A DNA stretch of 64,000 bases from Fibrobacter sp. (lineage in GTDB: Bacteria > Fibrobacterota > Fibrobacteria > Fibrobacterales > Fibrobacteraceae): the NCBI GenBank assembly GCA_024399065.1, contig JAKSIB010000013.1, positions 35,041 to 99,040 of the forward strand, written 5' to 3'. The notes under the pieces were generated by a model. That model worked only from the letters and a program-made list of their open reading frames with translations, was not told where the DNA came from and searched no databases. Position 1 is the stretch's first letter. The number at the start of each line of letters is the position of its first letter. Made by a program: the position numbers and the translations under genes. Below, piece after piece: positions 8,809 to 19,142 of the stretch.

Positions 8809-11800
8809 TTACAGGCTAATCAAACCTTCAGTGTCCTGAGACATTGCGGTGTAGAATGCAAAGCGTGCATCCACTTCCTTCTGGAGGTCTTCGGCCAGCT
8901 TCTTAGCAACTTCCGGGTTGTTACGGGTGAGCTGCTTGTAGCGGTTTTCGGTGTAGATGTATTCTGCAACCGGAATAGTCGGGGCCTTGGAGTCGAGAAC
9001 AAGGGGTGCCTTGCCTTCGGCGGCGAGAGCCGGGTTGTAGCGGAGCAGAGTCCAGTAACCGGAATCCACAGCCATCTTCTGGTGTTCCAGCTGGCTGTTG
9101 AGATCGAAGCCGTGGTTGATGCAGGGGCAGTAGCAGATGATCAGAGACGGACCATTGTGAGCTTCTGCTTCCTGGAGAACCTTCAGGGCCTGAGCGTCGT
9201 TTGCGCCGATGGCGATACGGCCAACGTACACATTCTTGTAGCTCATGGCGATAAGACCGAGGTCCTTCTTGCCAGCGCGCTTACCAGCGGCAGCGAAGAG
9301 GGCGACGGCGCCACGGTTGGTGGACTTGGAAGCCTGTCCACCAGTGTTGGAGTAAACTTCAGTGTCGAGGACGCAGATGTTCACATTTTCACCGGTTGCC
9401 ATGACGTGGTCGAGACCACCGTAACCGATGTCGTATGCCCAACCGTCACCACCGAAGATCCATACGGACTTCTTGACCAGGTAGTCTGCGAATTCGTCGC
9501 GGAGGCTTACGGAAGCTTCGTCGGTTGCACCAGCGAGAGCTGCCTTCAGTTCAGCAACGTTAGCGCGCTGAGCCTGGATGCCTGCTTCGTCGGACTGATC
9601 CTGAGAAGTGAGCTTAGCCTTGAGTTCGGCAGGAACGTTCACTGCTTCGAGGAGGCTTACAGCCTGGTTTGCATGCTTGGTGATTGCAAGACGCATACCG
9701 AGACCGAATTCAGCGTTGTCTTCGAACAAGCTGTTAGCCCAAGCCGGACCACGGCCTTCCTTGTTCTTTGCCCACGGAGTAGTGGGGAGGTTACCACCGT
9801 AAATGGAAGAGCAGCCAGTTGCGTTTGCTACAACCATGCGGTCACCGAAGAGCTGAGAAACGAGACGGACGTAAGCGGTTTCGCCACAGCCTGCGCAGGA
9901 GCCGGAGAATTCGAACAGAGGTTCGAGGAGCATAGCCTGCTTGACAAGGTTCTTGTTAACCTTGGTGCGGTCAAATTCGGGGAGGTCAACGAAGAAGTCC
10001 CAGCACTTGCCTTCCTGAACCTTGATGGGTTCCTGCGGCACCATGTTGATGGCCTTCTTGCCTTCTTCGTTCTTGTCCTTACCGATACAAGCCTGAGTAC
10101 AGACGCCGCAACCAGTACAGTCGTAGCTGGAGACGGAGATTGCGAATACGGGCTTTTCGGAGCCTTCGAGCTTGAAGCCCTTGGCAGCGGTGAACTTGAA
10201 GCCTTCCGGTGCGTTAGCAACAGCGGATTCGTCCACAACCTTCACGCGGATAGCAGCGTGGGGGCAGACCATAGCGCACTTGCCGCACTGAACGCAAGCG
10301 TCCGGATTCCAGGACGGGATGTTCAGGGCCAGGTCGCGCTTTTCGTACTTGGTGGTACCGGTGGGGAATACACCGTCGCAAGGCATCTTGGAAACGGGGA
10401 GCTTTTCGCCGTTGCCCTTGATGATTTCTGCAGTCACTTCGTTGACGAATGCAGGAGCGTTGCCGTGGATCGGAGCGCGGAATTCCTTGGTGCTGGTAAC
10501 AGCGGCCGGAACCTTGACTTCGAAGAGGTTTGCAAGAGAAGCATCGATAGCGTCCCAGTTCTTCTGGACCACTTCCATACCCTTCTTGGCGTAAGTCTTT
10601 TCTGCGTACTTCTTGATGTACTTGATAGCAGTATCAGAATCAAGAACGTTGCCCAGCTTAGAGAAGAAGCAGGTCTGCATCACAGTGTTGATGCGACGAC
10701 CCATGCCGGTCTTAGCAGCCACTGCGTATGCGTCGATCACATAAACCTTGAGCTGCTTCTTGATGATGACTTCCTGAACCGGACGGGGGAAAGTATCCCA
10801 GACGGTTTCAGCGGAGTGCGGGGTGTTGACCAGGAAGGTTGCGCCCTGCTTTGCATACTTCAGCATGTCCACGGATTCGAGATGCGGAGTATGGTGGCAA
10901 GCAACGAAGTCAGCTTCGTTTTCACCGATCAGGTACGGAGCGTCGATGATGCTCTTACCGAAACGGAGGTGAGAAGTGGTCATAGAACCAGACTTCTTGG
11001 AGTCGTAAACGAAGTAACCCTGAGCGTTGTTTTCGGTTTCGTTACCGATAATCTTGATGGAGTTCTTGTTTGCACCAACGGTACCGTCGGAGCCCAGACC
11101 GAAGAACATGGCCTGGAAGAAGTCGGAATCCAGCTTGAAGTCCGGATCGATGGGGAGGCTGGTGTTGCAGACGTCGTCGTTGATACCGACGGTGAAGCGT
11201 GCGCGCGGAGCTTCGAGAGAAAGTTCGTCGAAGATAGCCTTGACCATTGCCGGGGTGAATTCCTTGGAGGAAAGACCGTAGCGGCCGCCGATCATCTTCG
11301 GCATAGCCATCTGGCCTGCCATGACGGCTTCAGAAACAGCGGTAAGAGCGTCCTGGAAGAGCGGTTCGCCTGCGGAACCCGGTTCCTTGCAGCGGTCGAG
11401 AACAGCGATCTTCTTGACGGTCTTGGGGAGAGCAGCAACAACTGCTTCCATGGGGAACGGACGGTACAGACGTACGTTTACGAGACCGACCTTTTCGCCC
11501 TTGGAGTTGAGATACTTAACGGTGTCACCGATGGTGCAGGTAGAAGAGCCCATGGAGATGATGACGCGTTCTGCATCGGGTGCGCCAACGTAGTCAACAA
11601 TGTGGTACTGACGACCGGTGAAGGATGCAACCTTGTCCATGTACTTCTGGACGATTTCCGGAACTTTCTTGTAGAAGGGGTTCACGGTTTCGCGGCCCTG
11701 GAAGTAGACGTCCGGGTTCTGAGCGGTACCGCGCATGGTGGGGCGGTCCGGAGTGAGGCAGCGTTCGCGGCAAGCCTTCACATACTTTTCGTCGATGACG

Positions 11801-12378
11801 CTACGGATAACGCCGTCTTCGAGAGCTTCGATCTTCATGACTTCGTGAGAAGTACGGAAACCGTCGAAGAAGTGAACGAACGGGACGCGGGATTCGAGAG
11901 TAGAAGCGTGAGCCACGAGAGCCATGTCCTGGCATTCCTGAACGGAGGAAGAGCCGAGCATAGCGAAACCGGTCTGGCGGCAAGCCATGATGTCGGAGTG
12001 GTCACCGAAAATAGAAAGGCCCTGCATAGCAAGAGCACGGGCGGTCACATGGAAGACGGTCGGGGTCAGTTCGCCGGCGATCTTGTACATGTTGGGGATC
12101 ATCAACAGAAGACCCTGGGAAGCGGTGAAGGTAGTGGTCAGAGCACCAGCCTGCAGAGCACCGTGAACGGTACCGGCAGCGCCACCTTCGGACTGCATTT
12201 CAAAAACGCGGGGAACCTGACCCCAAATATTCTTCTTGCCTGCTGCACTCCAGTTATCGGCGTGTTCAGCCATCGGGCTAGACGGTGTAATCGGGTAGAT
12301 AGCTGCCACTTCGCTAACTGCAAAAGCAACGTTAGCGGTAGCTTCGTTACCGTCACACGCAATCATCTTCTTTGCCAT
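8809..12378 (-). CDS. nifJ: Pyruvate:ferredoxin (flavodoxin) oxidoreductase
   Basis: 1189 residues, the normal length of the one-chain enzyme. The start is the ATG reading MAKKMIACDG, six bases after GGAG; the frame runs 12 bases further to a TTG, which is less likely. In order it shows domain I (AIYPITPSSPMAEHAD), domain II with the EMQSEGG segment, and a gamma-type domain (GSDGTVGANKNSIKIIG). A ferredoxin-like region carries two 4Fe-4S motifs (CVQCGKCAMVCPHAA and CTGCGVCTQAC). A TPP domain follows, with CAGCGETAY and GGDGWAYDIGYGGLDH. It turns pyruvate and CoA into acetyl-CoA and CO2, reducing ferredoxin or flavodoxin, which is central to fermentative metabolism. It is a monocistronic unit with a terminator. 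The 288-base divergent gap upstream is A+T-rich and probably holds promoters for this gene and the one on its right. Confidence 0.96.
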   Translation of the reverse strand: MAKKMIACDGNEATANVAFAVSEVAAIYPITPSSPMAEHADNWSAAGKKNIWGQVPRVFEMQSEGGAAGTVHGALQAGALTTTFTASQGLLLMIPNMYKIAGELTPTVFHVTARALAMQGLSIFGDHSDIMACRQTGFAMLGSSSVQECQDMALVAHASTLESRVPFVHFFDGFRTSHEVMKIEALEDGVIRSVIDEKYVKACRERCLTPDRPTMRGTAQNPDVYFQGRETVNPFYKKVPEIVQKYMDKVASFTGRQYHIVDYVGAPDAERVIISMGSSTCTIGDTVKYLNSKGEKVGLVNVRLYRPFPMEAVVAALPKTVKKIAVLDRCKEPGSAGEPLFQDALTAVSEAVMAGQMAMPKMIGGRYGLSSKEFTPAMVKAIFDELSLEAPRARFTVGINDDVCNTSLPIDPDFKLDSDFFQAMFFGLGSDGTVGANKNSIKIIGNETENNAQGYFVYDSKKSGSMTTSHLRFGKSIIDAPYLIGENEADFVACHHTPHLESVDMLKYAKQGATFLVNTPHSAETVWDTFPRPVQEVIIKKQLKVYVIDAYAVAAKTGMGRRINTVMQTCFFSKLGNVLDSDTAIKYIKKYAEKTYAKKGMEVVQKNWDAIDASLANLFEVKVPAAVTSTKEFRAPIHGNAPAFVNEVTAEIIKGNGEKLPVSKMPCDGVFPTGTTKYEKRDLALNIPSWNPDACVQCGKCAMVCPHAAIRVKVVDESAVANAPEGFKFTAAKGFKLEGSEKPVFAISVSSYDCTGCGVCTQACIGKDKNEEGKKAINMVPQEPIKVQEGKCWDFFVDLPEFDRTKVNKNLVKQAMLLEPLFEFSGSCAGCGETAYVRLVSQLFGDRMVVANATGCSSIYGGNLPTTPWAKNKEGRGPAWANSLFEDNAEFGLGMRLAITKHANQAVSLLEAVNVPAELKAKLTSQDQSDEAGIQAQRANVAELKAALAGATDEASVSLRDEFADYLVKKSVWIFGGDGWAYDIGYGGLDHVMATGENVNICVLDTEVYSNTGGQASKSTNRGAVALFAAAGKRAGKKDLGLIAMSYKNVYVGRIAIGANDAQALKVLQEAEAHNGPSLIICYCPCINHGFDLNSQLEHQKMAVDSGYWTLLRYNPALAAEGKAPLVLDSKAPTIPVAEYIYTENRYKQLTRNNPEVAKKLAEDLQKEVDARFAFYTAMSQDTEGLISL

Positions 12379-12666
12379 GTGTGTCTCCAATTATTGTGTT
12401 AGTTATATAAAATCGTGATTTTACAAAAATCCAACGTAAATTTACTTAGTTTTTTTAAGGAAAAGCGAACTTTTTTCAAATTTTTCCTAAAAATTACCGA
12501 TTTTTTTAACGTCCTGTGTAAAGGTGTGATGAAAAACGGACTTGCGGAAGGCAAAGTTCGCTTTTAAAAGCTTACAAAATTGTTATTTGTGCTTAAAACG
12601 GCTATTTTTTCCTGAAAATTTTTTATTCAGACCGACGCAGATTGTTTTATTTGTAACTTTTGGCCT

Positions 12667-13302
12667 ATGGAAAGCACACCGAGAAATTTGAGACTTTGGC
12701 TGGTCACCTGCCCAGATGGTTTTTCTGCAGAATACGAGGACATCGAGGAGATGTTCCGCCGGGGGCTTTCCCGCTTGATTCTGGACAAGAGAAGCCGAGG
12801 CGGTCAGCCGAGAGCTACCGACGACGAATACGAGCGTTGGCTCCTGAGCCTTTCCATGGAATACCGCGACCGCATCTGGGTTCGTGGAACCCCCGACTTA
12901 GCCAACCGTCTGGATGTCCGCGGATGCGTCACCGAGGCCCGCAGCCTCATGGGGGAGGTTCCGGAATGCTGGAAGCGAGTAAACTGCGTCGCCCTCTGCA
13001 ATAGTCTCGAAGAATACAACCAGTTGCCGGACTGGGTCAGCGGAGCCCTCATCGGCCCCTTCTTCCAGCCTCTTTCCGCATTGGAACCGGTGAAAACCTT
13101 AGACTCCGCAATCCTCAATTCCCTTCAGGAACCGGTGAGAATTCCCTTAATCGCCTGGGGCGGGGTAGAACCCGAAACCATGGCGGATTTCAAGAAGCTG
13201 CCCTTGGCCGGAGTGGCTACCTTAGGCGGAATCTGGAACTACGCAGACCCCATCAACGCCTTTATCAAGCTCCAGAGAGCCTGTTCTAGTCACATAATGT
13301 GA
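12667..13302 (+). CDS. ThiE/TenI-like thiamine phosphate synthase superfamily protein
   Basis: 211 residues. The TIM-barrel pattern of the TMP synthase/TenI family is visible: a first strand LRLWLVTCPDGF, IEEMFRRGLSRLILDKR, and the phosphate-binding end IPLIAWGGVEPETMADFKKLPLAGVATLGGIWNY. ThiE joins the thiazole and pyrimidine halves of thiamine; TenI relatives tautomerise the thiazole. Several active-site positions differ from classical ThiE, and no other thiamine gene is adjacent, so either role is possible. No clear Shine-Dalgarno precedes the ATG. It is divergent from the pyruvate oxidoreductase. Confidence 0.7.
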   Translation: MESTPRNLRLWLVTCPDGFSAEYEDIEEMFRRGLSRLILDKRSRGGQPRATDDEYERWLLSLSMEYRDRIWVRGTPDLANRLDVRGCVTEARSLMGEVPECWKRVNCVALCNSLEEYNQLPDWVSGALIGPFFQPLSALEPVKTLDSAILNSLQEPVRIPLIAWGGVEPETMADFKKLPLAGVATLGGIWNYADPINAFIKLQRACSSHIM

Positions 13303-13424
13303 TGAAACGCATAAGAAAAAAATAAGAAATCCCGATTTTTAGGCTAAAAAAGCCACTTTTTGTTCCAAGTTGGAATAAACTAGAATGATTTATTTCATTG
13401 TGGATGCATTTATGTACATATATT

Positions 13425-14495
13425 ATGACCATGGAACTAGGTAGAGCGAAAATTTTGGTCGTTGACGATACCAAGACGAATATTGAAGTCTTAGAGGGTA
13501 TCCTTTCTAACGACTACGACATGTATGTAGCCCTTAACGGAAAAAAGGCCATCATGCTGACAGAGAAGGTGAAGCCGGATCTAATCCTTCTGGATGTCAT
13601 GATGCCCGAAATGGACGGCTACGAAACTCTCAAGCAAATGCGAATCCAGGGTCTTGTGGATAATACCCCGGTGATTTTCTTGACGGCAAAGGCCGACTCC
13701 AAGAGTGAACAAACCGGCCTCGACCTTGGGGCTGTAGACTACATTACCAAGCCCTTCAACCCGGACTTGGTTCGCCTCCGTATTAAGAACCAACTTGAAT
13801 TTAAGCACCAGCGCGATCATCTCAAGGATATTGTTAACGAACAGACGAAGACTCTCCGAAGAACCGTCAATGTTCTTTTGACCAGCTTGGGTGCCTTGGC
13901 AGAACACCGCGATACAGATACCGGTGAACACATTAAGCGTACCCAGGTCCTCGTTGAAATGCTTGCAAACAAGCTTAGGGTCCATCCCAATTTTGCAGAA
14001 GCCATTCCCAACCAGGATTTTGTTGATTTCTATGCAAGTGCCGCTCCACTTCATGACATCGGTAAAGTGGGTATTCCCGATGAAATTTTGCATAAACCCG
14101 GCCGACTGGATGAAAACGAACGTGCCGTCATGAGCGAACATCCGCAAATCGGTTTCGACGTGCTTACCAGGGCAACCCGCGAACTTGGCGGAAACCCCCT
14201 GATCAAGATTGCTGCAGACATTACTTTGTACCATCACGAACGTTGGGATGGTCTTGGCTATCCCACAAAGAAGAAGGGCGCAGAGATTCCTGTTGGCGCA
14301 CGCCTCATGGCTGTGGCTGACGTGTACGATGCTCTAGTTTCCCGCAGACCGTATAAGGAACCGTTCCCTCACGATGTTGCAGTAAACGAAATTAAAAAGG
14401 GAAGTGGCACACAATTCGACCCGGATGTTGTGAATGCTTTCATGGAAATCGAAAGCGAGCTCCCTTCTATTTACGACAAATTTAAAGATGCTTAG
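13425..14495 (+). CDS. Response regulator with HD-GYP phosphodiesterase output
   Basis: About 356 residues. An N-terminal receiver domain (AKILVVDDTKTN, phospho-acceptor in LLDVMMPEMDG, Lys in YITKPFNPD) is joined by a helix to an HD-GYP domain (AEHRDTDTGEH, HDIGKVGIPDEILHKPG, HHERWDGLGYP). HD-GYP proteins hydrolyse cyclic di-GMP, so this should lower the messenger made by cyclases such as the one at 4604. The ATG at 13425 fits the receiver fold; a second ATG follows two codons later. Neither has a good Shine-Dalgarno, and TATATT-like sequence lies just upstream, so a very short leader is possible. The next gene, a hybrid histidine kinase, begins 17 bases later and is the likely phosphate donor. 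Confidence 0.92.
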   Translation: MTMELGRAKILVVDDTKTNIEVLEGILSNDYDMYVALNGKKAIMLTEKVKPDLILLDVMMPEMDGYETLKQMRIQGLVDNTPVIFLTAKADSKSEQTGLDLGAVDYITKPFNPDLVRLRIKNQLEFKHQRDHLKDIVNEQTKTLRRTVNVLLTSLGALAEHRDTDTGEHIKRTQVLVEMLANKLRVHPNFAEAIPNQDFVDFYASAAPLHDIGKVGIPDEILHKPGRLDENERAVMSEHPQIGFDVLTRATRELGGNPLIKIAADITLYHHERWDGLGYPTKKKGAEIPVGARLMAVADVYDALVSRRPYKEPFPHDVAVNEIKKGSGTQFDPDVVNAFMEIESELPSIYDKFKDA

Positions 14496-14512
14496 CTCTT
14501 TAAGGAGTTAAC

Positions 14513-17500
14513 ATGACCCATAGTCCTTTAAACGCGCAACGTAGACGACTTCGTTGGAAGATTTCTCTCGTTTATACCATACCTGTACTCGTTGCCGCCT
14601 TGATTCTTGTTTTTGTCTTTTCTTCCGCAGTAAAGGACATCCTTGTCACATCATCCTACAAGTCTACCGAAGCAACCTTGCAAGACAAGGTTGTTAATGA
14701 TTTGGATGGACTTCTGGAAAAGTACAAAGTTTCTTTTTTGAATGCTGCAAAGAAGATGCAGGCCAACGTGGCCAAGGATATGCAGTCCAGACCTCTTCTT
14801 TACAGGCAGTATCAATCGAAAGACGGCATTGTGGATGTCTATTACGGCAATAAGGACGGTGAATTCCTTTCGGGTCGTGGCATCAAGCTGAATACAGAAA
14901 AATCTGAAATCAGAACCAAGGCCTGGTACCTTGAATCCTCTAGAAAGCGTGGTATTGCAGTCACTGGTCCGGAAGTTCGTTCCGATATTAATAAACAGGT
15001 CATGACCATTTCTTATCCGATTTGGGACAAGAACAAGAAGTTTAGAGGCTCCATCGCCGAAGATATCGACCTGTACAAGATTCGAGTTGCCATGGGAAAC
15101 CTTGCCCGAGATGAAGGCGGCATCACCGTCTTGATGGGTACGGAAAATGACAACATGTTCACCTATTTCCCGTACGAAACAAGCCGAGGAAAAATTCTTC
15201 AAGATACCGTATCCAACTTGCTGCAACTTATTTCCGGCAAGTACAGTGCCGACACTCTGAAGGCGGGTACAGTCCTCCGTTTTGAACAAGCTAACCAACA
15301 GCATCAGCAGATGGTCTTCATGGTGGCACCCCTCAAGAACTCTCCGTTCTATGTGGTGCATGTCATGCAGCAGAACAAGATCATTGCCGGTATCGAAAAC
15401 AACCTTTCCAAGGTTCTCTTGATTGTGGCCATCGTTGTTCTTATAATGATGGGCCTTGCAGCCTTGATTGCCCATATTTTGTTCATCAAGTTTATTCAAA
15501 AAGACTTGAATGAAAGTGTCAGCTCCAGTACCATGTTTGACACGTTGCTAGGTAGCGACAACTTCAGATTGATTCTTACAAACGATTCCTTTGACATTCT
15601 TCATGCCAGCGCCTATATCGTAGACTTCCTAAACGATGGGGAAGACATCAAAGGCGATATCCTCTTCAAGTATTTCCCCTCGGATCATTTCAAGAAGTTT
15701 GCTCACCGCGTAGCCATGGGCGGCGAAATGCTGGCCAGCGAACGTAAGATTCTTGTTCCTGTTCGTAATACTGACGGAGAAATTGCATGGTGGAGCATTG
15801 TGTTCCAGGTGCTTGTGGAAGATGACGGTGCCATGCGCTACCTCTTCATGATCAACGATGAAACCAGCGGCATCCAGAAGGATACCATCTTGGATACCAT
15901 CATGACTTCTGCAGACCACTCCATCGTCATGATTTTTGATCGCGCCCGTAAGATCAAGTACGTATCCAGACAGCTGGCTGAATTGCTTGGCGTGGAATGG
16001 AGAAAGATGATCGGCCTTTCCCTGAAGGACTTGAAGGATGTGGGCATTCCTGAAGAAGTGATTCATTCCTTGAAGACCACCTTCGACAAGAAGGAACTTT
16101 GGAAAGATTCCTTTGCCTTGAAATCCAGCAGCAACCAGAATGAAATTTGGTTCCGTGGCGAAGCTTGTACCTTGAAGGTGCAGGAATCCGTGGTGGGTTA
16201 CATGGTGACCATGATTGACATTTCCGAAGTGGTGGAGGCTCGACAAATCGCCGAACAGGCTACCTTGGCAAAGAGCGAATTCTTGGCCAACATGAGTCAC
16301 GAAATCAGAACTCCGATGAACGCCATTATCGGTATGGCCCACTTGATTTCCGAAACCCAGCTTGACGAACGTCAACACAGTTTCGTGGACCGCATCAGTA
16401 GCGCAGCAAAGTCCTTGCTTGGCATTATCAACAACATCCTGGACTTCTCCAAGATCGAAGCCAAGAAACAGGAACTTGAAATCACCCAGCTTGTACTTCA
16501 AGATGTTATCGGCGAAGTGGCAGCCTTGGCTGAAGTTCGTATCGCAGGCCGTCCCATTGAATTAATTGTGGACGTGGATCCTGAAATTCCTGAAGTATTG
16601 ATGGGTGACCCCCTGAGACTTTCCCAGATTTTCACAAACTTGATCAATAACGCCACCAAGTTCACAGAAAAGGGCGACATTACCTTGATTGTCAAGCTTC
16701 TCCAGAAGAAGGGCAACAACGTAAAGCTTTCCTTCTGTGTAAAGGATACGGGTATCGGTATGACCCCGGAACAGGTGGCCAAGTTGTTCAATGCCTTTAC
16801 CCAGGCCGACGGCTCTACAACCCGTAAGTACGGCGGTACCGGCCTTGGCCTCGTGATTTCCAAGTCCCTGGTAGAATTGATGGGCGGCCAGCTCCAGGTT
16901 GAAAGCGTTGCCGGCGTCGGTTCCCAGTTCTTCTTCACCATTACACTGCCTGTGGCACCCAACGCAGAAGAACCCCGATGGACTACGGTACAGACGTTCC
17001 GCAACAAGAATGTCTTGCTGGTGGACGATTGCGACAACCTTCGCGATGTGCTGCGCCATTACCTCGAGAAGTTGCAGTGCGTTGTGGAAGAAGCCCATTC
17101 TGTGGATGAAGCCCTTGACTTGGTGCAGGCTCATGAAGAAGCCGGCGAAGATCCCTACGACTTGTTCCTGGTGGATTACGCCATGCCCATTACGAACGGT
17201 CTGGAATTCGCCCGCGGCCTGAATCCTACGATGCTGAACATTCCTAAGGTGTTGATGCACCCGCTGGATTTTGACGAAGCACACACCACCATGGCTACGG
17301 AACTTGGCTTCAACAGCTTTATCCCGAAGCCGCTGCAGATCAGTTCCCTGCTGAGTGGTATGCAGGAAGCTGTAGGGGAGGATTTGACCTACCAGAAGGC
17401 CTCCAAGAAGGAAAAACGCAAGATCTTCTTCAAGGAAGCAAAGATCCTGTTGGTGGAAGACAACCAGATGAACCAGGAACTTGCAGTTTCCTTGCTGAAT

Positions 17501-18496
17501 AGCGTTGGTCTTACTGCAATGATTGCAAACAACGGTAAGGAAGCCCTTGACCTGTTAAAGGAAAATGCATTCAACCTCGTTCTTATGGACATCCAGATGC
17601 CCATTATGGATGGTCTTACCGCCACCAAGGCAATCCGTTCCCGTCCGGAAAAGTACTTCAAGGAAGTGCCGATTCTCGCCATGAGTGCCCGCGCCTTCCA
17701 GAAGGACACCGAGGAGTGCTTGCAGGCCGGCATGAACGCCCATATCGTAAAGCCCATCGACCCGACGCTCCTTTACGAGGAAATGGCGAAGTTCCTGCCC
17801 ATCGACTCCAACGCCGATACAGATAACATCGTTGATATCATGAAAAAGGAAGAGGAGGATGTTTCTTCTGAAGACGAAGCATTCATTTCTATGTTCCAGA
17901 AGATTGATAACTTCGACGCAAAACTTGGCTTGTACCATGCCAACCGCAATAGAAGCGTCTACCTGAAGATCCTCCAGGGCTTTGTCAGAGACTTCAATAA
18001 TCGTCATGGTTCTATCTTAAAGCATATTGGCAAGGATCAATACGAAGATGCCGCAAGAATTGCCCATACGGTGAAGGGGCTCAGCGGTACCATGGGTGCC
18101 ACAGCGATGCAAGCCATTGCCTTAAAGTTGGAAACGAGACTGCTCCAAAAGGAATTTGACCAGAACGAATACAACGAGTTTGATATTACTCTGATTAACC
18201 TTGTGGAAGGCCTTGAAAAGGCTTTGGCAAATATCGCTTCTGAACAGAACAGTATCACGGAAAAGAAGAAGGATCCTGAGGCCCAGAACAAGCTTAGGGA
18301 CGCCATCGGAAAGCTTAAGGATGCTGTGGAGTCCTGCTCCTCGACCCATTGCAAACGCGCCCTGGACGACATCGAAAACATTGCCTTCGAAAAGGATCAG
18401 GAACGTATGTTGCAAAAGCTAAAGGAACAGATCGACGACTACGACTTTACCGAGGCCGAAGAAACTCTGGAAGCCTTGGAAAAGACATTGGGATAG
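14513..18496 (+). CDS. Hybrid sensor histidine kinase (Cache-PAS-HisKA-HATPase-REC-REC-Hpt)
   Basis: 1327 residues, starting after AAGGAGTTAAC. A first membrane helix lies at about 20-42, then a periplasmic Cache-type sensor of about 260 residues with [14 protein letters not shown] and [18 protein letters not shown], and a second helix at about 303-328. Two PAS-like regions follow. The HisKA H-box [12 protein letters not shown] has its His at 596. The HATPase domain shows [16 protein letters not shown] and GGTGLGL. A first receiver has its acceptor Asp near 888 and a second, more canonical one has Asp near 1026 (LMDIQMP). The Hpt domain has its His near 1185 (AHTVKGLSG). This is a full phosphorelay in one chain. 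It senses something outside the inner membrane and probably drives the HD-GYP regulator just upstream. Confidence 0.95.
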   Translation: MTHSPLNAQRRRLRWKISLVYTIPVLVAALILVFVFSSAVKDILVTSSYKSTEATLQDKVVNDLDGLLEKYKVSFLNAAKKMQANVAKDMQSRPLLYRQYQSKDGIVDVYYGNKDGEFLSGRGIKLNTEKSEIRTKAWYLESSRKRGIAVTGPEVRSDINKQVMTISYPIWDKNKKFRGSIAEDIDLYKIRVAMGNLARDEGGITVLMGTENDNMFTYFPYETSRGKILQDTVSNLLQLISGKYSADTLKAGTVLRFEQANQQHQQMVFMVAPLKNSPFYVVHVMQQNKIIAGIENNLSKVLLIVAIVVLIMMGLAALIAHILFIKFIQKDLNESVSSSTMFDTLLGSDNFRLILTNDSFDILHASAYIVDFLNDGEDIKGDILFKYFPSDHFKKFAHRVAMGGEMLASERKILVPVRNTDGEIAWWSIVFQVLVEDDGAMRYLFMINDETSGIQKDTILDTIMTSADHSIVMIFDRARKIKYVSRQLAELLGVEWRKMIGLSLKDLKDVGIPEEVIHSLKTTFDKKELWKDSFALKSSSNQNEIWFRGEACTLKVQESVVGYMVTMIDISEVVEARQIAEQATLAKSEFLANMSHEIRTPMNAIIGMAHLISETQLDERQHSFVDRISSAAKSLLGIINNILDFSKIEAKKQELEITQLVLQDVIGEVAALAEVRIAGRPIELIVDVDPEIPEVLMGDPLRLSQIFTNLINNATKFTEKGDITLIVKLLQKKGNNVKLSFCVKDTGIGMTPEQVAKLFNAFTQADGSTTRKYGGTGLGLVISKSLVELMGGQLQVESVAGVGSQFFFTITLPVAPNAEEPRWTTVQTFRNKNVLLVDDCDNLRDVLRHYLEKLQCVVEEAHSVDEALDLVQAHEEAGEDPYDLFLVDYAMPITNGLEFARGLNPTMLNIPKVLMHPLDFDEAHTTMATELGFNSFIPKPLQISSLLSGMQEAVGEDLTYQKASKKEKRKIFFKEAKILLVEDNQMNQELAVSLLNSVGLTAMIANNGKEALDLLKENAFNLVLMDIQMPIMDGLTATKAIRSRPEKYFKEVPILAMSARAFQKDTEECLQAGMNAHIVKPIDPTLLYEEMAKFLPIDSNADTDNIVDIMKKEEEDVSSEDEAFISMFQKIDNFDAKLGLYHANRNRSVYLKILQGFVRDFNNRHGSILKHIGKDQYEDAARIAHTVKGLSGTMGATAMQAIALKLETRLLQKEFDQNEYNEFDITLINLVEGLEKALANIASEQNSITEKKKDPEAQNKLRDAIGKLKDAVESCSSTHCKRALDDIENIAFEKDQERMLQKLKEQIDDYDFTEAEETLEALEKTLG

Positions 18497-18535
18497 AAAA
18501 AAGAACCGCACGGGTAACCGCGCGGTTTCTTTTTT
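18497..18535 (+). terminator. Intrinsic terminator of the kinase operon
   Basis: AAAAAAGAACCGCACGG / CCGCGCGGTTTCTTTTTT stem with a GTAA loop. Confidence 0.85.
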
Positions 18536-18560
18536 GACGAGAAAAATTAGAGCCAGGTTA

Positions 18561-18824
18561 CTAATGCAGAACCATGGCTGCCATAAAGGCTAGAGCTACA
18601 ATGATGGCAGCGATGGTGCCGACGATGCCCATTCCGCTGGGCTTCTTCTTGTTGCCCTGGGAGTCCTCTCCAAACTCGTTCTCCAGGATTTCGTCGTAGT
18701 CGGGGAGTTCTTCGTCGGCGAATTCAGCACCGTCTTTCCAGCCGGTGTCTTTGTTGCTACCGCAGTGGCGGCAGAAAGTTGCGCCAGGTTTAAGTTCGGC
18801 GCCGCAGTGGGGGCAAGTATTCAT
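18561..18824 (-). CDS. Small zinc-ribbon protein with C-terminal membrane helix
   Basis: 87 residues. The N-terminus is a zinc ribbon with two CxxC pairs (CPHCGAEL...CRHCGS), followed by an acidic stretch and a single C-terminal hydrophobic helix (GIVGTIAAIIVALAFMAAMVL). It would sit in the inner membrane with the ribbon in the cytoplasm. Such zinc_ribbon_2-type proteins are common and their role is generally unknown. The Shine-Dalgarno is weak. It ends close to the terminator of the kinase operon and follows the small lipoprotein gene by 14 bases on the same strand, so the two may be co-transcribed. Confidence 0.75.
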   Translation of the reverse strand: MNTCPHCGAELKPGATFCRHCGSNKDTGWKDGAEFADEELPDYDEILENEFGEDSQGNKKKPSGMGIVGTIAAIIVALAFMAAMVLH

Positions 18825-18838
18825 GGAAATTTCTCGGT

Positions 18839-19057
18839 TTATTCTTTGATATAACAGGCTTCTTCTACGGCAATGTCACATGCTATTGAACCTAAGATTG
18901 AATCTTCTACATTTTTCATGCATTCTTTATATGTGTTTTTTTCGCATTCTGGGTCAAATGTTTTACCTGCTTCTGTGGAGGAATTTGAGTCGCAGCCTCC
19001 ACAAAAACATGCTGTGAAAACAAGTGCAATTGAAGCGATGTATTTTGAGCGTGTCAT
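18839..19057 (-). CDS. Small exported lipoprotein-like protein
   Basis: 72 residues from the ATG at 19057 (MTRSKYIASIALVFTAC...). A hydrophobic signal sequence runs into a cysteine-rich spot (FTACFCGGC) where a lipobox-type cleavage before Cys is plausible. The mature part has cysteines arranged as C-x5-C...C...C. I do not recognise the family. TATATT lies 7 bases before the ATG and right after the terminator of fba, so the message may be nearly leaderless. Confidence 0.5.
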   Translation of the reverse strand: MTRSKYIASIALVFTACFCGGCDSNSSTEAGKTFDPECEKNTYKECMKNVEDSILGSIACDIAVEEACYIKE

Positions 19058-19070
19058 ATTTTCAATATAC

Positions 19071-19102
19071 AAAAAAGACCTGCCTTGTGGGGCAGGTCCT
19101 TT
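19071..19102 (-). terminator. Intrinsic terminator of fba
   Basis: GACCTGCC / GGCAGGTC stem with a six-base loop; on the minus strand it is followed by a run of T. A separate 8-base hairpin (TTGCGAGC-GGA-GCTCGCAA) lies between this and the fba stop, at about 19119-19138. Confidence 0.85.
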
Positions 19103-19142
19103 TCATGCTTGTTAGAAATTTGCGAGCGGAGCTCGCAATCTA

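Noticed and set aside
9082..12402. 1106-codon open frame on the plus strand across the pyruvate oxidoreductase gene
   Set aside because: It is an antisense shadow produced by strong codon bias; the translation is low-complexity, matches no family, and the minus strand encodes a complete, motif-rich enzyme.
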